NCBI RefSeq assembly: GCF_016775475.1
Contig: NZ_JAEUXJ010000005.1
Span: forward strand, 310,001 to 374,000
Source of the DNA: Belnapia mucosa
GTDB taxonomy: Bacteria > Pseudomonadota > Alphaproteobacteria > Acetobacterales > Acetobacteraceae
Length of the DNA stretch: 64,000 nt
Direction of reading: 5' to 3'
In this document: one piece after another, positions 47,144-55,769 of the stretch
How positions within the stretch are numbered: the stretch's first letter is position 1
Layout of the letters: each line of letters starts with the position of its first letter
Notes under the pieces: model-generated
The model's input: the letters and a program-made list of their open reading frames with translations, nothing else
What the model was told of the DNA's origin: nothing
The model's database searches: none
Made by a program: the position numbers and the translations under genes

Positions 47144-47153
47144 GGCCTAGGCC
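47144..47153. promoter_or_regulatory. GGCCTAGGCC box upstream of hybrid kinase
   Basis: Perfect palindrome 60 bases before the hybrid kinase ATG, in the divergent region. It could affect both the kinase and the sugar-phosphate transferase. A further half copy GGCCTATC lies at 47103-47110. Confidence 0.5.
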
Positions 47154-47213
47154 ATTCGGCGTAGTCCTCCCGCCCGCCGCGGCAGGCCAGCCAAGGCAGA
47201 GGAGGTGCATCAG

Positions 47214-50200
47214 ATGACCCCTGCACCGCCCCATGCGCGGGAAGCGGACCGGCTGCGCGAATTGGAGCGCCTCCGCATCCTCGATACCGGGGCCGAGGCC
47301 GATCTCGACATCCTGGTCGAGCTGGCCCGCGAGGCGACGGGCTTCCCCATCGCCCTGATCAGCCTCGTCGACGCGAACCGCCAGTGGTTCAAGGCCTGCC
47401 TCGGCATGCCCGGCGGCATGCGGGAATCCCCGCGGGAGACGGCCTTCTGCGCCCATGCGATCCTCGAGACCGATCCGCTGGTCATCGAGGATGCCGACGC
47501 CGATCCGCGCTTCGCCGACAATCCCCTGGTGACCGGCCCGCCCTTCATCCGGGCCTATGCCGGCGTGCCGCTGGTGACCCGGCTTGGCCTGCCGGTCGGC
47601 ACGCTCTGCGTGCTGGACACCGTTCCGCGCCGCCCCGATGAGGCGCAGCTCCGGACCCTGCGCCGGCTCGCGGCGATCGCGGTGTCGATCATGGAACGCC
47701 GTCGCCTGGCGATCGGGCCGGAGGCTCGGGCCGAGCCCGGGTTGCTCCCGGCCGGGGACCGCGCGCCGCAGCCCCGCCTCCCGGCGCCTGCCGCGCCGGA
47801 GGCCGGCCGATCCGTCTGGTCGATCTCGGAACAGCAGCGCGGCGGTGCGGCGGGCGACCGCCGGGCGCCGAACCGGCGGCGCAGCATCGATGGCGTGCTG
47901 GAGGCGATGCCGCTCGGCCTGCATGCCGTGGACCAGGCCGGCCGCCTCTGGGCCGCGAATCGCAAGGCCTTCGAGATGGTGGGCCTCGATGTCGAGGCCG
48001 CGCTGCTCTCGGCCGACCCGGCGGGACTGATCCATGCGCGGATGGCCGATCTCGGCATCCTCGGGGATGGCGATCCGCAGCCTCGGCTCGCCGCCTTCGC
48101 CGAGGACCTTGCCGCGGGGCGCCCCTTCCTCCATCGCAGCTTCCTGCCGGACGGGGTCTGGGTCGAATGCATCAGCAGGCCGGTGCCGGGCCTCGGCAAC
48201 ATCGTCCTGCTCCGCGACATCACCGAGGTCGCCCAGGCCAGGCGCGATGTGACCCAGCTGCGGCAGGCGAACTCGCTGCTCAAGCGCGCGATTGATGCGG
48301 CGCCTTCTGGGGTCGCGGTCCTCGAAGCGGGCTCGCCGAGCCTGCCGATCCTCTACTGGAACGCCGCGGCCCTGCGCTTCCAGGTCCGCTCGGCTGCGGA
48401 GCGGGCACGGCCGGCCATCACCGGCTGGCGGCGGCTGATCGGCCCGGCGCCCGGCCCGGAGGAGGTGGTGGCGCGGGTGGATGCGGCAGTGTCGGCGGGC
48501 GAAGCGGTGGAAGCCGAGCTTTGCGTCGACTGCACCGAAGGTGGGCAGCGCTGGGTCGATCTCCGCATGTCGCCAATCTTCGGGGAGACCCGGAAGACCG
48601 AGCATTTCGTGGCGGTACTGTCGGACCGTACCGCGCATCGCGAGCTGGTCGCCGAGCTGCATGCCGCCCATGCCGAGGCCCTGCGTGCGAGCCAGGCCAA
48701 ATCGGACTTCCTGGCCACCGTCAGCCACGAGATCCGGACGCCGCTCAACGGAATCATCGGCATGGTCGGCCTGCTGGCGGGCACCGAGCTGGATCCCGAG
48801 CAGCGCCACTTCACCGAAACCGCCCTGGGATCGGCCGAGCTGCTGCTCTCGGTCATCAACGATATCCTCGATGTCGCCAAGCTCGAGGCGAACCAGTTCG
48901 AGCTCGAGGATATCGATTTCGACCTGGGCGAGACGGTGGAGAACGTAGCGGCCCTCGTCTCCGGCCGGGCCGCCGAGAAGGGCATCGAACTCGCGGTCGA
49001 TATCGCCCCGGCGGTGCAGGGCATGGTCCGCGGCGATCCGACGCGGCTGTCCCAGATCCTGCTGAACCTGCTCGGCAATGCGGTGAAATTCACCGAGGCC
49101 GGGCATGTCGTCATCGCGGCGCGGCGCCTGGAGGGGCGGGTCGTCCGCTTCGCCGTGAGCGATACCGGCCCCGGGATCGAGGCTGCGGCGCTGGAGCGGC
49201 TGTTCGAGAAATTCACCCAGGCCGATGCCTCGATCACCCGTCGCTATGGCGGCACCGGCCTCGGGCTGGCGATCGCCAAGCAGGTGACCGAGCTGATGGG
49301 CGGCCGCATCGGCGTGGAGACCGTGCCCGGCCGTGGCTCCACCTTCTGGATCGAGACTCCGCTCGAGACGCTGGGCCGCGAGCAGCCGAGGCGGCGCGCG
49401 GTCACGGTCGGGCTGACGGGGCGGCGGGTGCTGGTGGTCGACGACCTGGAGGTCAACCGGACCATCCTGATGCGGCAGCTCCTGGATATCGGGCTGGATT
49501 GCGTGGCCGCATCGGGCGGCAGCGACGCGATCGCCCTGGTCGATGCCGCGCTGGCGCAGGGGCACGCCTTCGATATCGCCCTGCTCGACCAGATGATGCC
49601 GGGCATGAGCGGGGCGGAAATCGCCCGGCGCCTGCGCGGGGGGCCGGGCGGGCCGGGCCTGCGGATCATCCTCGCATCCTCGGCGGCGGAGCGGCTGGCG
49701 GCCGCTGACCGGCGGCTGTTCGATGCCGTCATCACCAAGCCCATTCGCCACCGCGACCTGGTGGCAGTGCTGACCGATGCCTTGGGATCCCGTCATGCGG
49801 CGGGCAGGGAGCAGGGGATGGCCTCGGCGGACCCGCAGCCGGCCCCACGCACCGGCCGGATCCTTGTCGCCGAGGACAACCCGGTCAACCGCGAGATCAC
49901 CGAACGGACCCTCCGCGCCGCCGGGCACCAGGTGAGCAGCGCCGCAGATGGTGCCGAGGCGGTGGCGGCGGTGGCCGAAACCGAGTTCGACCTGGTGCTC
50001 ATGGATGTCGAGATGCCCGGCATGGACGGGCTCGAAGCCATGCGGCGGATCCGGGCCATGGACGGAACGCCGGCGAGGCTGCCGGTCATCGCCCTGACGG
50101 CCCATGCCATGGCCGGCACGCGTGAGCGGCTGCTGGCCGCCGGCATGACGGATTACCTGACCAAGCCATTCCGCAGCAGCGAATTGCTGGCGAAGATCCA

Positions 50201-50630
50201 GTCCTATCTGAGCGGCGAGACGGCTGCCACGCCATCATCCGGCGGCGATGCAGACGGCCCTGACGTCAAGACCGCAGCCGTGCCGGTGCTGGACGAGGCG
50301 GCACTGAGCCAGCTGGCCAGCCTGCCGGCGGATGGCCTGCGCCAGATCCTGGAGAAATTCGACGAAGAGGCGGCACGGCAGCTTGGGCTGCTCACCCAGG
50401 CCGTGACCGAGGCCGACCCGGATGTCACGCGGCAGATCGCGCATCGCCTGGTCGGCGGCTACGGCATGCTCGGGGCGTCGCGTCTCGCCAGTCTTGCCCA
50501 AGGGATCGAGCTGGCACCGGGCGAGGCGCGATCGGTCGAACCCGCGCTCGCCGCCCTGCTGCAGGAGCATGAGGCGACCCTGGCCGAGCTGAAACGGCGG
50601 TTGCAGCCCGCTCTCTCAACAAAAAGTTGA
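47214..50630 (+). CDS. Hybrid sensor histidine kinase (GAF-PAS-PAS-HisKA-HATPase-REC-REC-HPt)
   Basis: Soluble phosphorelay kinase of 1138 residues with no membrane segment. Order: GAF (about 20-165), two PAS-like regions (about 225-345 and 355-480), HisKA with H505 in SHEIRTPLN, HATPase with NLLGNAVKF and GTGLGLAI, REC1 (D792 in LLDQMMPG), REC2 (D931 in LMDVEMPGM) and HPt (H1077 in AHRLVGG). The HPt has Val where Lys usually follows (HxLKG). GGAGG at 47201 lies 8 bases before the ATG at 47214, favouring this over the GTG at 47205. It neighbours the exopolysaccharide genes and a LuxR-type regulator, the likely partner. Confidence 0.92.
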   Translation: MTPAPPHAREADRLRELERLRILDTGAEADLDILVELAREATGFPIALISLVDANRQWFKACLGMPGGMRESPRETAFCAHAILETDPLVIEDADADPRFADNPLVTGPPFIRAYAGVPLVTRLGLPVGTLCVLDTVPRRPDEAQLRTLRRLAAIAVSIMERRRLAIGPEARAEPGLLPAGDRAPQPRLPAPAAPEAGRSVWSISEQQRGGAAGDRRAPNRRRSIDGVLEAMPLGLHAVDQAGRLWAANRKAFEMVGLDVEAALLSADPAGLIHARMADLGILGDGDPQPRLAAFAEDLAAGRPFLHRSFLPDGVWVECISRPVPGLGNIVLLRDITEVAQARRDVTQLRQANSLLKRAIDAAPSGVAVLEAGSPSLPILYWNAAALRFQVRSAAERARPAITGWRRLIGPAPGPEEVVARVDAAVSAGEAVEAELCVDCTEGGQRWVDLRMSPIFGETRKTEHFVAVLSDRTAHRELVAELHAAHAEALRASQAKSDFLATVSHEIRTPLNGIIGMVGLLAGTELDPEQRHFTETALGSAELLLSVINDILDVAKLEANQFELEDIDFDLGETVENVAALVSGRAAEKGIELAVDIAPAVQGMVRGDPTRLSQILLNLLGNAVKFTEAGHVVIAARRLEGRVVRFAVSDTGPGIEAAALERLFEKFTQADASITRRYGGTGLGLAIAKQVTELMGGRIGVETVPGRGSTFWIETPLETLGREQPRRRAVTVGLTGRRVLVVDDLEVNRTILMRQLLDIGLDCVAASGGSDAIALVDAALAQGHAFDIALLDQMMPGMSGAEIARRLRGGPGGPGLRIILASSAAERLAAADRRLFDAVITKPIRHRDLVAVLTDALGSRHAAGREQGMASADPQPAPRTGRILVAEDNPVNREITERTLRAAGHQVSSAADGAEAVAAVAETEFDLVLMDVEMPGMDGLEAMRRIRAMDGTPARLPVIALTAHAMAGTRERLLAAGMTDYLTKPFRSSELLAKIQSYLSGETAATPSSGGDADGPDVKTAAVPVLDEAALSQLASLPADGLRQILEKFDEEAARQLGLLTQAVTEADPDVTRQIAHRLVGGYGMLGASRLASLAQGIELAPGEARSVEPALAALLQEHEATLAELKRRLQPALSTKS
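50612..50630 (+). terminator. Hairpin spanning the hybrid kinase stop codon
   Basis: TCTCAAC-AAAAA-GTTGAGA forms a 7-bp stem whose 3' arm includes the TGA stop. There is no T run after it, so it could attenuate transcription, protect the mRNA end or be accidental. The following 184 bases, relatively AT-rich, hold no gene I can support and probably carry the promoter for the response regulator. Confidence 0.3.
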
Positions 50631-50814
50631 GATATAGGAGTGGCTTGGATTAAGATGTCGGACGGCAGGGCAATGCTGATCCCAACAGCGTCAGCCCGCA
50701 CAGAAAATACGACATACCCTGGATTATTGTCGGGGTCGTCTGTTTCTCCCGCTGCCGAGCTTGGTAGTGTCCCGGCCGCCATCAGGCAGGGGCTGCAAAT
50801 GAGGATTGCTTCGG

Positions 50815-51483
50815 ATGAGTGACCCGCGGCGAACCGCGCTGGTGGCAGATGATGACGAGTTCTTCCGCATGGCCGCTCGCGTCGTCCTCACCGGACGGCT
50901 GGGTTTCGCCGATGTCACGGAATGCGATTCCTTCGACTCCGCCATGGAGCAGCTCGGCGGGCCGGAACGGCGGGTTGGCCTGGCGCTGATGGATCTGGCG
51001 ATGCCGGGCATGGAGAGCGCCGCCAACTTGGCCGCCGTCCGCGAATGCTTTCCGGACATCCGCGTTGCCGTGGTCTCCGCCTCGGAACGCCGCGAGGACA
51101 TCCTGCTCGCCCTCGCATCCGGCGTGCATGGCTATGTCCCGAAACGCCTCGGGATCGGCGAGATGACCCAGGCCCTCGAGGCGATCCTGAACGGCCAGAT
51201 CTATGTTCCCTCCTCCCTGGCGCAGTTGCCGGCCGCCTCGGCCAGCGCTGCGCCGCCGGCGGCGGAGGAGGCCACGGCATCGCTGCCATTGACGCCGCGG
51301 CAGCGCGACGTGCTGGAACTCATCGTGCGCGGCCAATCCAACAAGGAAATCGCGCGGACCCTCGGCCTCGGCGAGGGAACGGTGAAGATTCACCTCGCGG
51401 CCCTGTTCCGCAATCTCGGCGTCGCCAATCGGGCCTCCGCCGCCGTGGTCGGCGCCCGCCTGCTTCAAGGCAATGAGCGCTGA
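50815..51483 (+). CDS. NarL/FixJ-type response regulator (REC-LuxR)
   Basis: Response regulator of 222 residues. The receiver has acidic residues in VADDDEFF and phospho-acceptor D60 in LMDLAMPGM. A Pro/Ala linker follows, then a LuxR helix-turn-helix (LTPRQRDVLELIVRGQSNKEIARTLGLGEGTVKIHLAALF). It is 184 bases after the hybrid kinase on the same strand and is the obvious output for its phosphorelay. Its targets may be the exopolysaccharide promoters (inference). The ATG at 50815 follows GAGG by 10 bases. Confidence 0.92.
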   Translation: MSDPRRTALVADDDEFFRMAARVVLTGRLGFADVTECDSFDSAMEQLGGPERRVGLALMDLAMPGMESAANLAAVRECFPDIRVAVVSASERREDILLALASGVHGYVPKRLGIGEMTQALEAILNGQIYVPSSLAQLPAASASAAPPAAEEATASLPLTPRQRDVLELIVRGQSNKEIARTLGLGEGTVKIHLAALFRNLGVANRASAAVVGARLLQGNER

Positions 51484-51508
51484 CCGGCCGGGAACGGATG
51501 GGCGGGCC

Positions 51509-53587
51509 TCAGGCCAGCACGGTGTCGGACTGATAGACGCGGATGTAGTCGATCTGCATCTCCGCCGGGAAGGGCGTCGTGCCATCAACCATGCCGCCCC
51601 AATTGCCGCCGACCGCCAGGTTGACCACCAGGAAGCTCGGGCCGAAATCGCGGTAGGCGGCGCCGTCGAGGCGTGCGGTTTCCTGCCCATCGACGAAGAA
51701 GCGCAATGCGTCGGGCGTCCAGAGCAGGCCATAGGCGTGGAAGCCCGCCGCATAATCGAAATCCAGCGCAACCGGCTGGCTGGTGTGCAGCCCGGAGCGG
51801 AAGTCGTGGGTCGATTGGTAGACTGTGCCGGTATCCCCGCCCAGCGCCTCCATGATGTCGATCTCGCCCAGGCCGACCAGCCAGAAGGCCGGCCACAATC
51901 CCTGGCCTTCCGGCAGTTGCGCCCGGATCTCCCAATAGCCGTATTGCTGCCAGAAGCCGCCCGCATGCGGCCCGGCCGAGGCCGGCCCGCCTGAGGTTTC
52001 CAGGACACCGGAGACATAGGGCGTCGAGACCACGTCCCGCAGCGTGTCCGGCGTCGGGATGGCGGTGATGGTGAGGTTGCCGTTGGCCAGGCTGAACGGG
52101 TTGTGGGGCTGGGCGCCGAAACCTGGATCGACATAGGTCTGCTGTTCGCCGTTGTCGGCGAAGCGGCGCAGATTCTCCCAATGCGCGAGAAGCGGCGAGA
52201 AGGGCCCACCTTCCGACAGGAAGAGCGGCGCGGCGGGATCGTTGAACTCCGCGGCGAAGGTGGCGTGATAGCCACGCAGGTCGAGCATCGGCTTGGGCAG
52301 GGCAAAATCGCCGGCCGAGAACTCCGCCTTGCTGCGCCCCCAGAAGGTGAGCGTATCGCCGGTGGCAAGCGTCAACTTGGCACCGTTCGCGGTATCGGTC
52401 AGGGCGGCCAGCACCCCGGTGGCGGTGTCGAAGGAATCCTTGAGGCGAAGCTGATCCTCGCCGGGCGTGAAATCCAGGATGACATCCCGGCCATAGCCGA
52501 TGCCGAAGACGAAGCTGTCATGCCCGCCGCCGCCGACCAGCACATCATCCCCGCCGCGGCCGTCGAGCAGGTTGTCGCCGGCGCCGCCCAGCATCCAATT
52601 CGCCAGCTCGTTCCCGATCGCCTGGGCCGAGCCGCCATCCATGATCCGGATATTCTCGACATGGGCAGGAAGCCGATACACGCCGGCCGACCAGAACAGG
52701 ACGGTGTCGACGCCGCCGCCGGCATTCTCGATGACGAGATCGCCCGGGGCCACATCATAGGTATCGTCGCCCAGGCCACCGGACATGGTATCGGCACCAC
52801 CGGCGTCATAGATCTGATCATGGGCCGCGCTGCCCGTCAGGACCTCCGAGGCGGTGGTGCCGACGACCCAGGCATTCGCCGCGGCACTCGGCCGTGCGGC
52901 GGTCGCCCCGGCCAGGGAGATCGCTGCGTAGCTCTCCAGGCTGGGCGCACCGGTCGGCAGCGCGAGGGTGCCAGTGGCGGCATCCAGCGTCGCCGTCTGG
53001 ACGGTGATATGACCCTGGCTCTCGAAGACACCATCGGTGACGGCATAGGTGATGACGAAGGACCCGCCGCCCGCGCCGGCGACAAAGCGGATTTCATCCT
53101 CCACCAGCGCGACGGCGGGTCTGGTCGAGGACAGGCTCACGAGCTGCAGCGCCTGGCCGTCCGGATCGGTGTCATTGGCCAGGGCCGCCGCCAGGCCGAA
53201 CCGGACCATGCTGCCCGCCGAGACCAGCCAGCTGTCATCGACAAGACGAGGCGCCTGGCCCAGCGGCGGCGCCAGGCTCAGCATCGTGCCGTCGCCGAAG
53301 CGCAGCCATTCGACCGAGGTGAGGATGTCGGTCCCATCGCTGCCATCGGCGGGGTTGGTGTCGCTGACCCGGACGCTGCCATTGGCGAGCCAGATGACCC
53401 GATACCCGGCGCGGGTTCCGGCCAGGACGGCGATGTCCGTGCCTGCGCCGCCATTGAGGATATCGTTGCCGGCGCCACCGATGAGCGTGTCGTCGCCGTC
53501 CCGACCCAGGAGGGTGTCGTCGCCGGCAGTGCCCCTGACTTCGGTCAAGGAAACGGTTTTGGTCGAATTCTTTTGCCCAGCGGCCAT
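51509..53587 (-). CDS. RTX-repeat protein with C-terminal GH16 glycanase domain
   Basis: Probably secreted by a type I system, 692 residues, no classical signal peptide. N-terminal RTX repeats (GTAGDDTLLGRDGDDTLIGG, about 18-50), a cadherin-like/VCBS-like region (about 100-240), a second RTX block (about 265-400), then a GH16 domain (about 430-690) with the catalytic E-x-D-x-x-E in GEIDIMEAL at about 575-580. Such enzymes cleave exopolysaccharides such as succinoglycan (ExsH/ExoK). The order, RTX first and enzyme last, is the reverse of ExsH. No type I secretion genes are in the window. The ATG at 53587 is the best start; 53626 is an alternative. Confidence 0.88.
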   Translation of the reverse strand: MAAGQKNSTKTVSLTEVRGTAGDDTLLGRDGDDTLIGGAGNDILNGGAGTDIAVLAGTRAGYRVIWLANGSVRVSDTNPADGSDGTDILTSVEWLRFGDGTMLSLAPPLGQAPRLVDDSWLVSAGSMVRFGLAAALANDTDPDGQALQLVSLSSTRPAVALVEDEIRFVAGAGGGSFVITYAVTDGVFESQGHITVQTATLDAATGTLALPTGAPSLESYAAISLAGATAARPSAAANAWVVGTTASEVLTGSAAHDQIYDAGGADTMSGGLGDDTYDVAPGDLVIENAGGGVDTVLFWSAGVYRLPAHVENIRIMDGGSAQAIGNELANWMLGGAGDNLLDGRGGDDVLVGGGGHDSFVFGIGYGRDVILDFTPGEDQLRLKDSFDTATGVLAALTDTANGAKLTLATGDTLTFWGRSKAEFSAGDFALPKPMLDLRGYHATFAAEFNDPAAPLFLSEGGPFSPLLAHWENLRRFADNGEQQTYVDPGFGAQPHNPFSLANGNLTITAIPTPDTLRDVVSTPYVSGVLETSGGPASAGPHAGGFWQQYGYWEIRAQLPEGQGLWPAFWLVGLGEIDIMEALGGDTGTVYQSTHDFRSGLHTSQPVALDFDYAAGFHAYGLLWTPDALRFFVDGQETARLDGAAYRDFGPSFLVVNLAVGGNWGGMVDGTTPFPAEMQIDYIRVYQSDTVLA

Positions 53588-53787
53588 CACTATTCTCTGG
53601 TGGCGGATCAGCCGCCGCGCAACCATAGGTAGTGAAATCTTCCGTATTGAGCAACCGGACGACCCGAAAACAGGTCTGCAACGAACATCAAATCGCCGTT
53701 GGCCCCCAAGGTCCGTGGCGTGAACGATGGAGCTGGGCCAAGCTGGTGGAATGACGCCCGAGCCGATAGCCACCCCGGCGACCGCTT

Positions 53788-53883
53788 TCGGCCGAGATCA
53801 CCAGCCACGCCCTATGGCTGCATGAGGTCTACAGCGTGAGCCTGCGGCACATGAGGTGCACCCTTGCCGGACGTGGGATCACC
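53788..53883 (+). pseudogene. Remnant of IS6-family transposase
   Basis: About 32 codons read SAEITSHALWLHEVYSVSLR and on to LAGRGIT. This matches the N-terminal part of IS6/IS26-like transposases (pattern PxEIIxHAVWLYxRFxLSLRDVExxLxxRGI). There is no upstream start in frame and no DDE domain follows, so it is a short decayed fragment. Identification is by motif memory. Confidence 0.5.
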
Positions 53884-54233
53884 CGGGCACGGCTGCAAGA
53901 ATGCCGCGCCGTCGCCATCGCAACGAGAAGCCCCCGCATTCCCTCTCGGCGTCTCCAACGAAGGCCGCCTCGGCATGGCTGCCGGACACCACGCTCTCGG
54001 CGCCCGCACCGTAGAGGTCGAGCGCCTTCAGTCTGGCGACGCCATCGAAATAGCCATCGCTGAGCGCCACATCGGTCTTGATGCGGAGGATGCCGGTTGG
54101 ATCGGCCCCGCCGCAGCGTGACGGCGACGGCGACGCTGCTGCCGGTGACGCCATTCACATCGGTATCCCGGGCAACCAGGAAACGAAGGCCATCGCCTGT
54201 GAGGGTGACCTCGATCGCCCAGCTTCCATCGGC
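53879..54233 (-). pseudogene. Frameshifted remnant of a secreted repeat-type protein
   Basis: Directly after the LysE stop, and in the same frame, the - strand reads DGSWAIEVTLTGDGLRFLVA then DTDVNGVTGSSVAVAVTL. At about 54115-54125 the frame breaks and the sense continues in another frame as ADPTGILRIKTDVALSDGYF and LDLYGAGAESVVSGSHAEAA. This composition (Val, Thr, Asp, Gly, regular hydrophobic alternation) is that of large exported adhesin or RTX proteins. It has no start and is interrupted, so it is a gene fragment. Confidence 0.45.
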
Positions 54234-54869
54234 CTAGCGACCAGTGCTGAGGGCAAGCCAGAGCGCGACGGCGGCAAGCAGCAGCGACAGCACGCGCCGC
54301 ATGCGGTCGCGCCGGGCGCCGGCGACCAGCCAGGGGCGGAGCCGCCCCGCAAGCAGCACCACGCTGACATGCACCATGGTCGCCACCGCGACATAGAGGC
54401 CGCCGAGCAGGGCCATCTGGATCACCACGGCGGGGACCGCATCCCCGGCGCCCTCCGGCGCCGCGATGAAGCGCGGCAGGACCGAGACGAAGAACAGGAC
54501 GGATTTCGGATTGAGCAGGTTGGTGACAAAGCCGCGCCGGAACAGCCGCGGCGCCTGCGCGCCGAGCGGGGCCAGGCTCGCCTCGGCATCCGCCTCCCCG
54601 CGCCAACCCTCATAGGCCAGCCAGAGCAGGTAGCCGACGCCTGCCCAGCGCAGCGCCTCATAGAGCAGCGGCGAGCGCGCGATCAGGGCGCCGGCGCCGA
54701 GCCCGGCCACCAGCGCATGCACCGCCAGCCCGGCGGCGACGCCCGCCACCGCCACCAGCGCCGGCCGCGCCCCACGCTCGAGCGAGAGCAGGGCGAGATA
54801 GGCCATGTTCGGCCCAGGCGTCAGCTCGAGCAGCAGGACCGCGAGGAGGAATTCAGCCAGCGGCGGCAT
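54234..54869 (-). CDS. LysE/RhtB family amino-acid exporter
   Basis: Inner-membrane exporter of 211 residues with six hydrophobic segments. The family start is LAVLLLELTPGPNMAYL, and there is a conserved GFVTNLLNPKSVLFF in the middle. Substrates in the family are lysine, homoserine, threonine and others. It is 15 bases after phzF, at the end of the long - strand housekeeping run. Confidence 0.9.
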   Translation of the reverse strand: MPPLAEFLLAVLLLELTPGPNMAYLALLSLERGARPALVAVAGVAAGLAVHALVAGLGAGALIARSPLLYEALRWAGVGYLLWLAYEGWRGEADAEASLAPLGAQAPRLFRRGFVTNLLNPKSVLFFVSVLPRFIAAPEGAGDAVPAVVIQMALLGGLYVAVATMVHVSVVLLAGRLRPWLVAGARRDRMRRVLSLLLAAVALWLALSTGR

Positions 54870-54884
54870 GGCATCGCGCCGGCC

Positions 54885-55769
54885 TCAGAGCAGGGCTTCG
54901 CCCCTCAGCACGGGCACACAGCCCCCGCCGACCGTGGCGCGAATGCCGCCCCCGGTGCGACGGGCGGTGGTGCGGAGCAGGCTCGGGCGGCCCATCTCGA
55001 CGCCCTGGAGGATCTCCAGCGCCTGCTGCTCCGCCCCGGTCAGGGAGAGGAGGAAGCCGGCCAGCGGCGTGGCGGCGCTGCCCGTCGCCGCATCCTCCGG
55101 CGTGCCGGAGAGGGGCGAGAACATCCGCGCCCGCAGCCTCTCCCCATCCCATCGGTAGAGATAAAGCGAGAGGCGGCCGCCGAGCGCCGGCAGCGTCTCG
55201 ACCGCCCGGCGGAAGGCGGCATGGTCGGGGGCGGCGGCGGCCAGCGCCTCTGGCGTCACCTCCAGCAGCACCCGCGGATTGCCGCCATCGGAGGCCAGGG
55301 TCGGCGCGTGGCGGGCGGTGAGGATGCCGCCCGGCGGGATGCCGGCACAGGCGGCGATGGGCCCCGCCGGCAGCGCGGCGCCGATGGTCAGCGGCTGCGG
55401 TGCGGCGACGATGGCGGCCAGCACCGCCCCCGCTGCATCCCGCTCCAGCTCGATCTCGACCAGGCCGCCCGGTTCCTCGAAGCGGAGGCGGCCTTCGCGG
55501 GCGCGGTCGGCGAGGACGAAGGCGGTGCCGACATTGGGATGGCCGGCGAAGGGCATCTCGGCAGTGCGATTGAAGATGCGGACGCGGGCGGTATTGGCCG
55601 GGTCCTCGGGGGGCAGGACGAAGGTGGTCTCGCTGAGATTGAACTCGGCGGCCAGCGCCTGCATCTCGGCATCCGAGAGGCCGCGCGCATCGGGAAAGAC
55701 CGCAAGCTGATTGCCGCCGAAGCGGCGGTCGGTGAAGACATCCAGGGTGACGAAAGGATAGGTCCTCAT
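54885..55769 (-). CDS. PhzF-family isomerase/epimerase
   Basis: Soluble enzyme of 294 residues with the diaminopimelate-epimerase fold. The catalytic Glu is in FNLSETTFV, and further signatures are [16 protein letters not shown] and the C-terminal [17 protein letters not shown]. PhzF itself works in phenazine synthesis, but isolated members like this have unknown substrates. Its ATG overlaps the thiD stop in ATGA. Confidence 0.9.
   Translation of the reverse strand: MRTYPFVTLDVFTDRRFGGNQLAVFPDARGLSDAEMQALAAEFNLSETTFVLPPEDPANTARVRIFNRTAEMPFAGHPNVGTAFVLADRAREGRLRFEEPGGLVEIELERDAAGAVLAAIVAAPQPLTIGAALPAGPIAACAGIPPGGILTARHAPTLASDGGNPRVLLEVTPEALAAAAPDHAAFRRAVETLPALGGRLSLYLYRWDGERLRARMFSPLSGTPEDAATGSAATPLAGFLLSLTGAEQQALEILQGVEMGRPSLLRTTARRTGGGIRATVGGGCVPVLRGEALL

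Noticed and set aside
47106..50105. Open frame of 999 codons on the - strand opposite the hybrid kinase
   Set aside because: Shadow of the kinase gene, whose phosphorelay residues are all in place on the + strand.
50640..50822. 60-codon open frame between the hybrid kinase and response regulator
   Set aside because: No ribosome-binding site, runs into the response regulator start region, and composition is not distinctive. Treated as the promoter region.
54231..54240. GGCCTAGCGA as another copy of the GGCCTAGGCC box
   Set aside because: It coincides with the LysE stop codon and breaks the palindrome on one side. Stop codons in GC-rich context easily give GCCTAG.
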